Source: Alphaproteobacteria bacterium (GTDB lineage: Bacteria > Pseudomonadota > Alphaproteobacteria > Rhizobiales > BM303). Taken from it: a stretch of 64,000 nucleotides of DNA. The notes beneath the pieces were generated by a model, which was given only the letters and a program-made list of their open reading frames with translations, made no database searches and was not told the DNA's origin. The position numbers and the translations under genes are program-made. Positions 38,741-48,981 of the stretch are shown here, in pieces. The DNA lies in contig JAJRYE010000046.1 in the NCBI GenBank assembly GCA_024275895.1, forward strand, positions 1 to 64,000, in the 5' to 3' direction. The stretch's first letter is position 1. Every line of letters begins with the position of its first letter.

Positions 38741-40363
38741 ATGGAAATGTTTCTCCAGCCCGCCGCCTTTTGCGCTTATATGTTTCTGGTCGCCATTTTC
38801 CTGCTTCTGAGCGGATTTCCGGTCGCCTTTACCCTGGCCGGGACTGCGGCCGGCTTTGCCTTTTTGGGTTATTTTATCGGTATTTTCGACATTACCTTCC
38901 TGACCGCCTTTCCCCAGCGCATATTCTCCACCATGTCGAACGAAGTGCTGGTCGCGGTGCCGCTGTTTGTCTTTATGGGGGTGATGCTGGAGCGCTCGAA
39001 AGTCGCGGAAGAGCTGCTCGACAATATGGGCCGCCTGTTCGGACGCATGCCCGGCGGCATTGCCTATTCGGTCTCCATTGTCGGCATGCTGCTCGCCGCC
39101 TCCACCGGCATTGTCGGCGCCACCGTCGTCACCATGGGGCTTTTGTCCCTGCCCACCATGATCCGGCGCGGTTACAGCCCGTCTTTTGCCTGCGGCTCGA
39201 TCTGCGCCTCTGGCACGCTGGGCCAGATTATCCCGCCTTCCATCGTGCTGGTACTGCTGGGCGACCAGCTTTCGGTCGCGTTTCAGAACGCCCAGTTCGC
39301 CAAGGGTATTTTTGCCCCCGACACCGTTTCGGTGAATGATCTGTTTGCCGGGGCGCTTTTTCCCGGCCTGATGCTCGTCGGCATGTATCTCATCTACCAG
39401 ATCGGTTTTTCGCTCCTTAACCCCTCCAAGGCGCCGCCAATTCCACCTGAACACCACGAGGATGAAACCGCAAGAGAGTTCTATCTCAATCTCCTCGGAT
39501 CGTTATTCGCGCCGCTGATTCTTATCATCGCCGTTTTGGGCTCGATTCTGGCCGGCCTTGCCTCGCCGACGGAAGCGGCCGCCGTCGGCGCCATCGGCGC
39601 AACCCTTCTGGCCGGTTACCGGGTAAACCCCGCCCGCAGCCTGCCGGTTTTTATCGGCGCCCTGTCTCTGGCCGCGGTTTTGACCCTCTCTGTCTTCTTT
39701 GATCTTCGCATGCAGCGCAATGTCATCCCGGCGGGCGAAAAATTCGCCATCGGCATTGCCCTGATCCTGTCGCTGGGAATCATCTGGGGCGTACTCACCG
39801 CCGTTCTGCGCACCTATGGGCATAACAGCAACGGCGAGAGCGTTTTGATCTCGGTCATGCGCCAGACCATGCTGATCTCGTCCATGGTATTCGTCATTCT
39901 GGTCGGCGCCGGCATGTTCTCCCTGGTGTTCCGCGGCTTTGGCGGTGATATTCTGATCGAGGAGTTTTTGTCCAACCTGCCCGGCGGCACCGTTACCGCC
40001 ATGCTGGTGGTGATGGCTGTGATGTTCTTTATGGGCTTTTTTCTTGATTTCCTCGAAATCATTTTCATCGTTGTGCCGATTGTCGCTCCGATCCTGCTTC
40101 AGATGGAGGTCGCCCCCGGTGTATTGATGAGCCCGGTCTGGCTCGGCGTCATGATGGCGATCAATCTGCAAACCTCTTTCCTCACCCCGCCCTTTGGCTT
40201 TGCGCTGTTTTATCTGCGCGGCGTTGCGCCCAATTCGGTGCGCACCATGGATATCTACCGCGGTGTTGCGCCTTTCGTCCTGATCCAGATTGTCGGACTG
40301 GTTCTGATCTGGTTTATGCCGCAAATCGCCACCTGGCTCCCCATCGCGGTTTACGGCCGATAA
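38741..40363 (+). CDS. TRAP transporter large permease (DctM family)
   Basis: Multi-TM; LLAASTGIVGATVVTMGLLSLPTMIRRGYSPSFACGSICASGTLGQIIPPSIVLVLLGDQ. Confidence 0.93.
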   Translation: MEMFLQPAAFCAYMFLVAIFLLLSGFPVAFTLAGTAAGFAFLGYFIGIFDITFLTAFPQRIFSTMSNEVLVAVPLFVFMGVMLERSKVAEELLDNMGRLFGRMPGGIAYSVSIVGMLLAASTGIVGATVVTMGLLSLPTMIRRGYSPSFACGSICASGTLGQIIPPSIVLVLLGDQLSVAFQNAQFAKGIFAPDTVSVNDLFAGALFPGLMLVGMYLIYQIGFSLLNPSKAPPIPPEHHEDETAREFYLNLLGSLFAPLILIIAVLGSILAGLASPTEAAAVGAIGATLLAGYRVNPARSLPVFIGALSLAAVLTLSVFFDLRMQRNVIPAGEKFAIGIALILSLGIIWGVLTAVLRTYGHNSNGESVLISVMRQTMLISSMVFVILVGAGMFSLVFRGFGGDILIEEFLSNLPGGTVTAMLVVMAVMFFMGFFLDFLEIIFIVVPIVAPILLQMEVAPGVLMSPVWLGVMMAINLQTSFLTPPFGFALFYLRGVAPNSVRTMDIYRGVAPFVLIQIVGLVLIWFMPQIATWLPIAVYGR

Positions 40364-40471
40364 ACGCCCGGGTTCCGGTCGCGGGAAGTTGTGTTGACAG
40401 CCAGCCTTATATTATGTCAGTATTATTGACCTAAATGCAGGCGGCGGGATTGAAGGTATTTTTAGATCACC

Positions 40472-43400
40472 ATGACACTGGCCAGGGTTAGCCTTGAAGA
40501 CAAATATGATTTAGACAAAACCCGCATTTATGTCAGCGGTTCACAGGCGGTTGTCCGCCTTGTTCTCATGCAGCACGCCAGAGACAGGGCGCAGGGCCAT
40601 GACACCGCCGGTTTCGTAACCGGTTACCGTGGCTCTCCGGTAGGCGGTATTGACCAGCAATTCTGGCGCGCCGGCAAAACGCTTGAAGCCGCCAGCATCA
40701 TCTTCCAGCCCGGTATAAACGAGGATCTGGCCGCCACCGCGCTGTGGGGAACCCAGCAGGCCGGACTTGCCGGCGAGGGTAAATATGACGGCGTCTTCGG
40801 GCTCTGGTACGGCAAGGGGCCCGGGGTTGATCGCACCGGCGATGTTTTCCGCCACGCCAATCATGCCGGCACATCGGCTCTGGGGGGCGTTGTTGCGCTG
40901 ATGGGCGATGACCATACCTGTGAGTCCTCCACCAGCGCCCATCAAAGCGAATTTGCCCTTGTGGACGCCATGATCCCGATCCTCAACCCGGCCGGGGCGC
41001 AGGAAATTCTTGATTACGGGCTATACGGTTTTGCCCTCTCGCGTTTTAGCGGCTGCTGGGTGGGTTTGAAATGCATCAAGGACAATATCGAATCCACCGC
41101 CATTATCGACGCCTCTCCCGGACGGGTCAAAATCAACACCCCGGATGATTTTCAAATGCCCCCCGGCGGCCTGAATATCCGCCTCAATGACACGGCGCTG
41201 GAAAAAGAGGCGCGGCTGCATGACTTCAAACGCTACGCCATTCAGGCCTTCACCCACGCCAATCATCTCGACAAGCTTGTCTATGGCGGCGGCAAAGCGC
41301 CCAAAATCGGCATTGTCACCACCGGTAAGAGTTATCTCGATACCGCCCAGGCGCTTGGCGATCTGGGGATCGGCGCGGCCCGCGCCGATGAACTGGGGCT
41401 CAAACTCTACAAGGTGGCTCTGGTCTGGCCGCTGGAGCCCTCCGGGATCAGGGATTTTGCCAAAGACCTCGATCTGATCATCGTGGTGGAAGAAAAACGC
41501 TCGCTGATCGAAACCCAGATTCGCGAGCAACTTTACGGGGCCCCTTGCGCCCCTCTCATTATCGGCAAGCATGATGAGGAAGGCCGCGATCTTTTCCCCG
41601 CCAAGGGCGCGCTGGAGCCCAACAAGATCGCACTGGCCATTTCAACACGGCTGCTGGAGCGCGCACCCGATGAGGCGTTAAAGGCCAAAAGCGAAGCCAT
41701 CGCGCAGATCACGGGGCGGATTGGCAACACGCCCGAAATTGCCGCCCGCACGCCGTGGTTCTGCTCCGGCTGCCCGCACAACACCTCAACCCGCGTCCCC
41801 GAAGGCGCTAGGGCAAGCGCCGGAATCGGCTGCCACTATATGGCGCTGTGGATGGACCGGCAAACCTGCGGCTTTACCCAGATGGGCGGCGAGGGCGCCA
41901 ACTGGGTCGGCGAGGCGCCGTTTTCGACCCGCGATCACATCTTTCAGAATATCGGCGACGGCACTTATCAGCATTCGGGGCTGCTGGCGATCCGGGCCGC
42001 AAGCGCCGCCGGGGTTAACATCACCTATAAAATCCTCTTTAACGATGCCGTCGCCATGACCGGCGGCCAGCCGGTTGACGGCGCGCTGAGCGTGGCCAAA
42101 ATAGCGCATCAGGTTGCCGCTGAAGGCGCAAGGCGGATTTACATCCTGAGCGATCATCCGGAAAAATACCCGTTGCAGAGTGATTTTCCACCCGGCACAA
42201 TCATCAAACACCGAGATTATCTCAATCCGGTTCAGGAGGAACTGGCGCGGGTAAAGGGGCTCAGCATCCTCATTTTTGACCAGACCTGCGCCGCCGAGCT
42301 GCGCCGCCGCCGCAAGCGCGGCTTGGCAAAAACTCCGAAACAGCGGGTATTTATCAATTCCCTCGTCTGTGAGGGCTGCGGCGATTGTTCGGTGCAGTCA
42401 AACTGCGTCTCCATCATTCCCCTTGAGACCGAATACGGCCGTAAACGCGCCATACATCAATCCTCCTGCAACAAGGATTTTTCCTGTCTCGACGGGTTCT
42501 GCCCCAGCTTTGTCACCATAACGGGGGCAAGGCTCAAAGCCGGAACAACGGCGCGGCTCAACGAACCGGCGGACGGTTTTGAAGATATACCTATGCCGCG
42601 AGTTCCGCCTCTGGATAAAAACTTCGCCATGGTCATCACCGGCGTTGGCGGCACCGGTGTTGTCACTATCGGCGCGCTGATAGGCATGGCGGCGCATCTT
42701 GAGGGCAAGGGCTGTGGCATTATCGATATGGCCGGTCTGGCGCAAAAGGGCGGTGCGGTAATCTCCAATCTGCGCCTTGCCCCCTCGCCGGACGACATTC
42801 AGGCCATCCGGGTCGCCGCCGGCGGGGCCGATCCGGTTCTGGGCTGCGATTATGTGGTCACTGCCTCCGAAAAAGTCCTCGCTTGCATCAAACCCGGGCG
42901 CACGAAACTGGCGGTCAATAATCACGAGACCATCACGGCCGATTTTACCCTTGACCCGGATGCGGTCCTGCCGACGGATTTGATCAGAACCGTCATTACG
43001 GCCAGGGCGGGCGCAAATAGCGCCGATTTCATTGATGCGGGCACATTGGCAACCCGGCTGATGGGCGATTCCATTGCCGCCAATTTGTTTCTGCTCGGCT
43101 TTGCCTGGCAAAAGGCCATGCTGCCGCTCTCCCATGACGCCCTGATCCGCGCCATAAAGATCAACGGCGTCGCCGTTGAGATGAATACAAAAGCCTTTTT
43201 ATGGGGCCGCCGCGCCGCCTGGGACATCGCCCGGGTCGAGACAATCGCCAATACGCAAGGCACTGCCTCATCCGATCTGCATCTGTCCTCCAGCCTCGAC
43301 GAGGCCATCGCAAGACGCATGGATGAGCTCACCGCCTACCAGAACGCCGCCCTTGCCGCCCGTTATGAAAAACTGGTTGAAAGGACAAGAGAGGCCGAGG

Positions 43401-43939
43401 CCAAAATCGAAGCCCGGAGCAAAGAGTTAAGCCGCGCCGTGATGTTCAATTATCACAAACTGCTTGGCTACAAGGACGAGTACGAAGTGGCGCGGCTTTT
43501 CAGCAATGGCGAATTTGAGGCCACCTTGCGCAATCATTTCAGCGGCGACATTCAGATCGAATTCCAGTTTGCCCCCCCCTTCATCGCCCAGCGCGACAAG
43601 GCCACCCGCCGCCTGCGCAAATTGCGCTTTGGCCCATGGATGATGCGGGCGCTGCGCCTGCTCGCCGGACTGAAAATCATACGCGGCAGTCTCCTCGATC
43701 CCTTCAGATACCAGCCCGAACGCGCTCTGGAGCGCGCCCTCATCCGCCAGTATGAAACCGATATTTCAACCGTTCTGGACCGTCTGAACCGCAACAATTA
43801 CCAGATCGCGGTTGATATCGCCTCGCTTCCCGCCGGCATCCGCGGATTTGGCCCCATCAAGATCGAAGCGGCAAAACAGGCCGAAGCCAAAAGAGATGAC
43901 CTGTTCACACGGTTTTACGCCGAATCCGCAACATCTTAG
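40472..43939 (+). CDS. fused indolepyruvate ferredoxin oxidoreductase family protein (2-oxoacid:acceptor oxidoreductase)
   Basis: TPP domain GIGCHYMALWMDR..TQMGGEGANWVGEAPF, 4Fe-4S CEGCGDCSVQSNC, gamma-domain GVGGTGVVTIGALIGMAAHLEGK; 1155 aa fusion. Confidence 0.92.
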   Translation: MTLARVSLEDKYDLDKTRIYVSGSQAVVRLVLMQHARDRAQGHDTAGFVTGYRGSPVGGIDQQFWRAGKTLEAASIIFQPGINEDLAATALWGTQQAGLAGEGKYDGVFGLWYGKGPGVDRTGDVFRHANHAGTSALGGVVALMGDDHTCESSTSAHQSEFALVDAMIPILNPAGAQEILDYGLYGFALSRFSGCWVGLKCIKDNIESTAIIDASPGRVKINTPDDFQMPPGGLNIRLNDTALEKEARLHDFKRYAIQAFTHANHLDKLVYGGGKAPKIGIVTTGKSYLDTAQALGDLGIGAARADELGLKLYKVALVWPLEPSGIRDFAKDLDLIIVVEEKRSLIETQIREQLYGAPCAPLIIGKHDEEGRDLFPAKGALEPNKIALAISTRLLERAPDEALKAKSEAIAQITGRIGNTPEIAARTPWFCSGCPHNTSTRVPEGARASAGIGCHYMALWMDRQTCGFTQMGGEGANWVGEAPFSTRDHIFQNIGDGTYQHSGLLAIRAASAAGVNITYKILFNDAVAMTGGQPVDGALSVAKIAHQVAAEGARRIYILSDHPEKYPLQSDFPPGTIIKHRDYLNPVQEELARVKGLSILIFDQTCAAELRRRRKRGLAKTPKQRVFINSLVCEGCGDCSVQSNCVSIIPLETEYGRKRAIHQSSCNKDFSCLDGFCPSFVTITGARLKAGTTARLNEPADGFEDIPMPRVPPLDKNFAMVITGVGGTGVVTIGALIGMAAHLEGKGCGIIDMAGLAQKGGAVISNLRLAPSPDDIQAIRVAAGGADPVLGCDYVVTASEKVLACIKPGRTKLAVNNHETITADFTLDPDAVLPTDLIRTVITARAGANSADFIDAGTLATRLMGDSIAANLFLLGFAWQKAMLPLSHDALIRAIKINGVAVEMNTKAFLWGRRAAWDIARVETIANTQGTASSDLHLSSSLDEAIARRMDELTAYQNAALAARYEKLVERTREAEAKIEARSKELSRAVMFNYHKLLGYKDEYEVARLFSNGEFEATLRNHFSGDIQIEFQFAPPFIAQRDKATRRLRKLRFGPWMMRALRLLAGLKIIRGSLLDPFRYQPERALERALIRQYETDISTVLDRLNRNNYQIAVDIASLPAGIRGFGPIKIEAAKQAEAKRDDLFTRFYAESATS

Positions 43940-44052
43940 AGTTAATGTAAATATTGATCCCGGCTCATAATTTCCCCTTAGACAAAAGAAGGCTTGATTT
44001 GCGGCTCATTTGTGCGTTTGATGTCAGCAATAATTAATAAGCAATCAATCAG

Positions 44053-46056
44053 TTGTCCGATCAGGGAGAAGCAATGCCCGCAAAGGGAGTCACGGGACAA
44101 GAGGGACTCGATACGTTTCCAAAACTGCTGTTGCACAACGCCAGGACCTTACCGGATCATCCGTCAATACGTGAGAAGGATCTTGGCATCTGGCAAAGCT
44201 GGAACTGGAGTGAGGTTCTTGAGGAAGTCCGCGCACTGGCCATAGGCCTGCAAAAACTGGGTCTGCAGGCCGGAGAAAAAATCGCAATCTGCGGCGAGAA
44301 CCGTCCGCGGCTTTACTGGACCTTTGTCGCCGCCCAATCCGTCGGCGCGGTCCCCGTCCCGGTCTATCAGGATTCGGTCGCCGAAGAGATGGCCTATGTC
44401 ATGGAGCATGCCGGGGCCGCCTTTGTCGTCGTGGAAGATCAGGAACAGGTGGACAAGCTTTTCCAGATCAGTGAGACCGTGAGCTGCATCCGCCATATCA
44501 TTTATGACGACCCGCGCGGTTTGCGCGATTATCAAGAGGAAAATCTGCACTCTTTCAAAGATGTGCAGGAGAAGGGTCGCAAGGCTCTCCGGGACGCCCC
44601 GCAGGCCAAAACCGGCTGGGAGGAAACGATCAATGCTGGCAAGGGCTCCGATATATCGGTATTCCTCTATACTTCCGGCACAACCGGCCGCCCCAAGGGT
44701 GTGGTGCTGAGCCATGACAATGTTCTGATTACCGCCCGCGAGACCGCTATTCTGGAAGGCCTGCGCCCGGATGAAGAGGTGCTGGCCTATCTGCCCATGG
44801 CCTGGGTGGGGGATCACATTTTTTCCTATGGCCAGTCCTATGTTTGCGGCTTTTGCGTCTCGTGCCCGGAAAGTCCGGAAACCATGTTGCAGGATTTGCG
44901 CGAGATCGGTCCGACCTATTTTTTCGCCCCGCCGCGCATTTTTGAAAATATCCTGACCACCGTCATGATCCGCATGGAGGACGCCGCGCCGCTCAAGCGC
45001 AAATTGTTCAAATACTTCCTCGGTGTCGCCAAGGAATATGGCGAGGCGATCCTGAACGGCGAGAATGTGCCGCTCAAGGGCCGGTTGCTTTACGCCCTTG
45101 GCAATATCCTGATTTACGGGCCCTTGAAAAACACCCTGGGGTTTTCGCGCATCCGTATCGGCTATACGGCGGGCGAGGCGATCGGGCCGGAGATTTTCCG
45201 CTTTTACCGCTCGCTCGGCATTAACCTGAAACAGCTTTACGGCCAGACCGAAGCGGCGGTTTTTATCACCGTGCAGCCCGATGGCGAGATCCATGCCGAC
45301 ACCGTCGGCGTCCCGGCGCCGGGGGTGGAAGTCAAAATTGCCGAGAGCGGCGAGGTGCTCTACCGCTCTCCGGGCGTCTTTGTCGAATATTATAAAAACC
45401 CCGAATCCACCAGCGAAACAAAAACCGGCGGCGGCTGGGTGCATTCGGGCGATGCCGGTTTCTTTGATGACCGCGGTCATCTGAAAATCATCGACCGCGC
45501 CAAGGATGTGGGCCGCTTGAACAATGACGCCATGTTCGCCCCCAAATATATCGAGAACAAGCTTAAGTTCTACCCCAATATCAAGGAAGTCGTGGCTTTT
45601 GGCGACGGCCGGGATATGTGCACCGTCTTCATCAATATCGACCTCACCGCCGTCGGCAGCTGGGCGGAGCGCAACAACGTGCCCTATGCCAGTTATCAGG
45701 AACTGGCCGCCAATGATCTTGTCTATGACATGATCGAGGCGCATGTGGATGAGGTCAATGCCGGTCTTGCCCGTGAACCGGGCATTTCCGGCTCGCAAAT
45801 CCGCCGTTTCTTAATCCTCCACAAGGAACTCGACGCCGATGACGGCGAGTTGACCCGGACCCGCAAGGTGCGCCGCGCCTTTATCGCCGATCGTTACGCA
45901 CCGCTCGTCACCGCGCTTTATGACGGCAGCGAAATGACCCATATCGAAACCGAAGTGACCTTTGAGGACGGACGCAAGGGCATGATCGCCGCCGATATCC
46001 AGATCCGTGACATGCAGACCTATGAACCGCCCACATCCATGGAGGCGGCGCAATGA
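44053..46056 (+). CDS. AMP-dependent acyl-CoA synthetase/ligase (long-chain type)
   Basis: YTSGTTGRPKGVVLSHDN, YGQTEAAVFIT, HSGDAGFFDDRGHLKIIDRAKD. Confidence 0.92.
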   Translation: MSDQGEAMPAKGVTGQEGLDTFPKLLLHNARTLPDHPSIREKDLGIWQSWNWSEVLEEVRALAIGLQKLGLQAGEKIAICGENRPRLYWTFVAAQSVGAVPVPVYQDSVAEEMAYVMEHAGAAFVVVEDQEQVDKLFQISETVSCIRHIIYDDPRGLRDYQEENLHSFKDVQEKGRKALRDAPQAKTGWEETINAGKGSDISVFLYTSGTTGRPKGVVLSHDNVLITARETAILEGLRPDEEVLAYLPMAWVGDHIFSYGQSYVCGFCVSCPESPETMLQDLREIGPTYFFAPPRIFENILTTVMIRMEDAAPLKRKLFKYFLGVAKEYGEAILNGENVPLKGRLLYALGNILIYGPLKNTLGFSRIRIGYTAGEAIGPEIFRFYRSLGINLKQLYGQTEAAVFITVQPDGEIHADTVGVPAPGVEVKIAESGEVLYRSPGVFVEYYKNPESTSETKTGGGWVHSGDAGFFDDRGHLKIIDRAKDVGRLNNDAMFAPKYIENKLKFYPNIKEVVAFGDGRDMCTVFINIDLTAVGSWAERNNVPYASYQELAANDLVYDMIEAHVDEVNAGLAREPGISGSQIRRFLILHKELDADDGELTRTRKVRRAFIADRYAPLVTALYDGSEMTHIETEVTFEDGRKGMIAADIQIRDMQTYEPPTSMEAAQ

Positions 46057-46877
46057 GTCCGGAACCGGTTCAAACCCGTATTTTTGAAGAGGAAATCCTC
46101 TCCGTATCGGATGTCTCGCTTTCCTTTGGCGGCGTAAAGGCCATTCAGAATGTCAGCTTTGATATCAAACGCGGTGAAATCCGCGCCATTATCGGCCCCA
46201 ACGGCGCCGGCAAAACCTCGATGCTGAACGTCATCAACGGTTTTTATCACCCGCAAGAAGGCCTGATCCGCTTCAAGGGCAAGGCGCGCCGCCGCATGCG
46301 CCCCTCCATCGCCGCAGCTCAGGGCATTGCCCGCACCTTCCAGAATGTCGCTCTTTTCAAGGGCATGAGCACTCTGGACAACATCATGACCGGCCGCCTG
46401 CCACGGCTGGAAAAAGGCATTTTTGGCGAAATCGTCAATGTTTTCCTGCAGGCCGCCTATCTCGGGCCCGCCCGGCGCAGCGAGCTGGAGCAGCGCAAAT
46501 ATGTCGAGGAAATAATCGATTTCCTCGAAATCCAGCATATCCGCCGCACCCCGGTGGGCCGTCTGCCCTATGGTCTGCAAAAGCGCGTCGAACTTGGCCG
46601 GGCGCTGGCCATGGAGCCGGAGCTGCTGCTTCTCGATGAGCCCATGGCGGGCATGAATCTGGAAGAAAAAGAGGACATGTCGCGCTTTATCATCGATGTG
46701 AATGACCAGTACGGAACCACCATCGCCCTGATCGAACATGATATCTCGGTCGTGATGGATTTGTCCGACCGCATTATCGTGCTGGATTACGGCCGCAAGA
46801 TTGCCGATGGCACACCGGGCGAGGTGCAGAGCAACCAGGCGGTGATGGACGCCTATCTGGGGGTGCCCCATGAATAG
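46053..46877 (+). CDS. branched-chain-amino-acid-type ABC transporter ATPase (LivG-like)
   Basis: GPNGAGKTSMLNVINGF, ARTFQNVALF, LLLDEPMAGMN. Confidence 0.93.
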   Translation: MSPEPVQTRIFEEEILSVSDVSLSFGGVKAIQNVSFDIKRGEIRAIIGPNGAGKTSMLNVINGFYHPQEGLIRFKGKARRRMRPSIAAAQGIARTFQNVALFKGMSTLDNIMTGRLPRLEKGIFGEIVNVFLQAAYLGPARRSELEQRKYVEEIIDFLEIQHIRRTPVGRLPYGLQKRVELGRALAMEPELLLLDEPMAGMNLEEKEDMSRFIIDVNDQYGTTIALIEHDISVVMDLSDRIIVLDYGRKIADGTPGEVQSNQAVMDAYLGVPHE

Positions 46878-46895
46878 GGAAGTGAGGGTGAGCGC

Positions 46896-47792
46896 ATGAT
46901 GTTTTTTCTCGAAGTTACGATCAGCGGCCTGATGGCCGGGGTGATGTACTCGCTGGTAGCGCTTGGTTTCGTGCTGATTTTCAAGGCCTCTGGGGTGTTT
47001 AACTTCGCGCAAGGGGTCATGGCGCTGTTTGCCGGCTTGACTCTGGTCGGCCTGATGGAAAAATTCGGCCTGCCGCCCTGGGCCGGAATCATGGCAACCA
47101 TTGCCGTGATGATCTTGCTGGCCTGGCTGATTGAATTTCTCATTCTGCGCCGCCTTGTGAATCAGGAACATATTATCTTGTTCATGGCCACTATCGGCCT
47201 TGCCTATGTGCTTGAGGGTCTGGGCGATGTCATGTGGGGGTCGGATGTCAAGCTGCTGGATATCGGCTTGCCGCAAGGCGCGGTGGACTGGCTGCTGGAT
47301 GATTATAACCTCTATGTCGAAAAGCTCGAGGTGGCCGCGGCGGTCACGGCGGTGATCATGGTGATCGTGCTGGCGATTTTTTTTCAAAAAACCCGCATCG
47401 GACGCGCCCTGCGCGCCGTGGCGGACGATCATCAGGCCGCCCTCTCGGTCGGCATTTCCCTGCGCACCATCTGGGTGATCGTCTGGTCGGTATCGGGTAT
47501 TGTCGCCCTGGTGGCCGGGATCATGTGGGGCTCCAAATCGGGTGTGCAGTTCTCGCTCTCGCTGATCGCCCTGAAAGCCCTGCCGGTGTTGATGCTCGGC
47601 GGCTTCACTTCCATTCCCGGTGCCATTATCGGCGGGCTGATCATCGGCATGGGCGAGAAATGGGCCGAGATATACATGGGGCCGATAATTGGCGGCGCCA
47701 TTGAAAACTGGTTTGCCTATATGCTGGCTCTCGTCTTTTTGCTGTTCCGGCCACAAGGGCTGTTCGGCGAAAAAATCATTGAGAGGATTTGA
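46896..47792 (+). CDS. ABC transporter permease, LivH-like
   Basis: ISGLMAGVMYSLVALGFVLIFKASGVFNFAQG. Confidence 0.93.
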   Translation: MMFFLEVTISGLMAGVMYSLVALGFVLIFKASGVFNFAQGVMALFAGLTLVGLMEKFGLPPWAGIMATIAVMILLAWLIEFLILRRLVNQEHIILFMATIGLAYVLEGLGDVMWGSDVKLLDIGLPQGAVDWLLDDYNLYVEKLEVAAAVTAVIMVIVLAIFFQKTRIGRALRAVADDHQAALSVGISLRTIWVIVWSVSGIVALVAGIMWGSKSGVQFSLSLIALKALPVLMLGGFTSIPGAIIGGLIIGMGEKWAEIYMGPIIGGAIENWFAYMLALVFLLFRPQGLFGEKIIERI

Positions 47793-47795
47793 GGC

Positions 47796-48872
47796 ATGTT
47801 TTACCGCGAAGCTGGACAGTTTAAAACGACCTACAAGTCCGATCAGGCCCTGTTTCCCATTGCCCAGGACCGCTATTTCGTCATCGGCGTGGTTCTGTTT
47901 GCCTTTCTGGTTATTCCGTTTTTCATCACCGATTACTGGGCCAACGCCTTGTTGCTGCCCTTCCTGATTTACGCCCTGGCGGCGATCGGGCTCAATATCC
48001 TCACCGGCTATTGCGGCCAGCTCTCGCTGGGGACCGGCGGCTTTCTGGCCGTGGGCGCCTATGCCTCCTACAAGCTGATGACGTCGTTTCCGGAGATGAA
48101 CCTTATTGTCGTCTTCTTGCTCTCGGGCCTGATCACCGCTCTGGTCGGCATTTTTTTCGGCGTGCCCTCGCTCCGCATCAAGGGGTTTTATCTTGCCGTG
48201 GCGACGCTGGCCTCGCAGTTCTTCATTGTCTGGCTGTTCAACAAGGTGCCGTGGTTCTTCAATTACAGCGCCACCGGGCAGATCAGCGTGCCGCCGCGGG
48301 AGATTTTCGGTTTTCTCGTCACCGGCCCCGACGCCTCTCCCGCCATCACCTATCTGTTTACCCTGACGCTCGTCAGTATCTTTGCCCTTCTGGCCAAGAA
48401 CATGGCGCGCGGCAATGTCGGGCGCAGCTGGATGGCGATCCGCGATATGGATATCGCCGCCGAGATCATCGGCATAAGGCCGCTGAAAACCAAGCTGATC
48501 GCATTTGCCGTCTCATCCTTTTATATCGGCATTGCCGGTGCCTTGCTGTTTGCCGTTTGGCTGGGCTCGGCCGAACCGACGGAGGCTTTCGGCATTGACC
48601 AGTCTTTTCTTATTTTATTCATGATCATCATTGGCGGTCTTGGTTCCATACTCGGCTCGTTCATGGGCGCGGCGTTCATGGTTCTGATGCCGATCTTTTT
48701 GAAAAACTTCATGGTTGACGGTCTTGGCCTGCAACCGGCGTTCTCCGAGCATGTACAGATCATGCTGATGGGCGTCCTGATTATCTTTTTCCTGATCGTG
48801 GAACCGCACGGATTAGCGCGGTTGTGGCAGATCGCCAAGGAAAAACTCAGAATCTGGCCGTTCCCGTATTAA
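47796..48872 (+). CDS. ABC transporter permease, LivM-like
   Basis: ALAAIGLNILTGYCGQLSLGTGGFLAVGAYASY; GNVGRSWMAIRDMDIAAEIIGI. Confidence 0.93.
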   Translation: MFYREAGQFKTTYKSDQALFPIAQDRYFVIGVVLFAFLVIPFFITDYWANALLLPFLIYALAAIGLNILTGYCGQLSLGTGGFLAVGAYASYKLMTSFPEMNLIVVFLLSGLITALVGIFFGVPSLRIKGFYLAVATLASQFFIVWLFNKVPWFFNYSATGQISVPPREIFGFLVTGPDASPAITYLFTLTLVSIFALLAKNMARGNVGRSWMAIRDMDIAAEIIGIRPLKTKLIAFAVSSFYIGIAGALLFAVWLGSAEPTEAFGIDQSFLILFMIIIGGLGSILGSFMGAAFMVLMPIFLKNFMVDGLGLQPAFSEHVQIMLMGVLIIFFLIVEPHGLARLWQIAKEKLRIWPFPY

Positions 48873-48981
48873 ACGGAGCTGCGGTGGATAAACAGCAAGG
48901 GACGATGGAGTTCTTTTGCATGTGAGGGGGAAAGAAGGCGGTATTGGACCGCCGGACAACATCAAGGAGGATATAAAAGAC

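Noticed and set aside
44164-45798. 544-aa ORF antisense to acyl-CoA synthetase
   Set aside because: Shadow ORF of a strongly supported CDS.
46020-47756. 578-aa His/Gln-rich ORF antisense to livG/livH
   Set aside because: Composition is the mirror of membrane-protein codons; spans two genuine genes.
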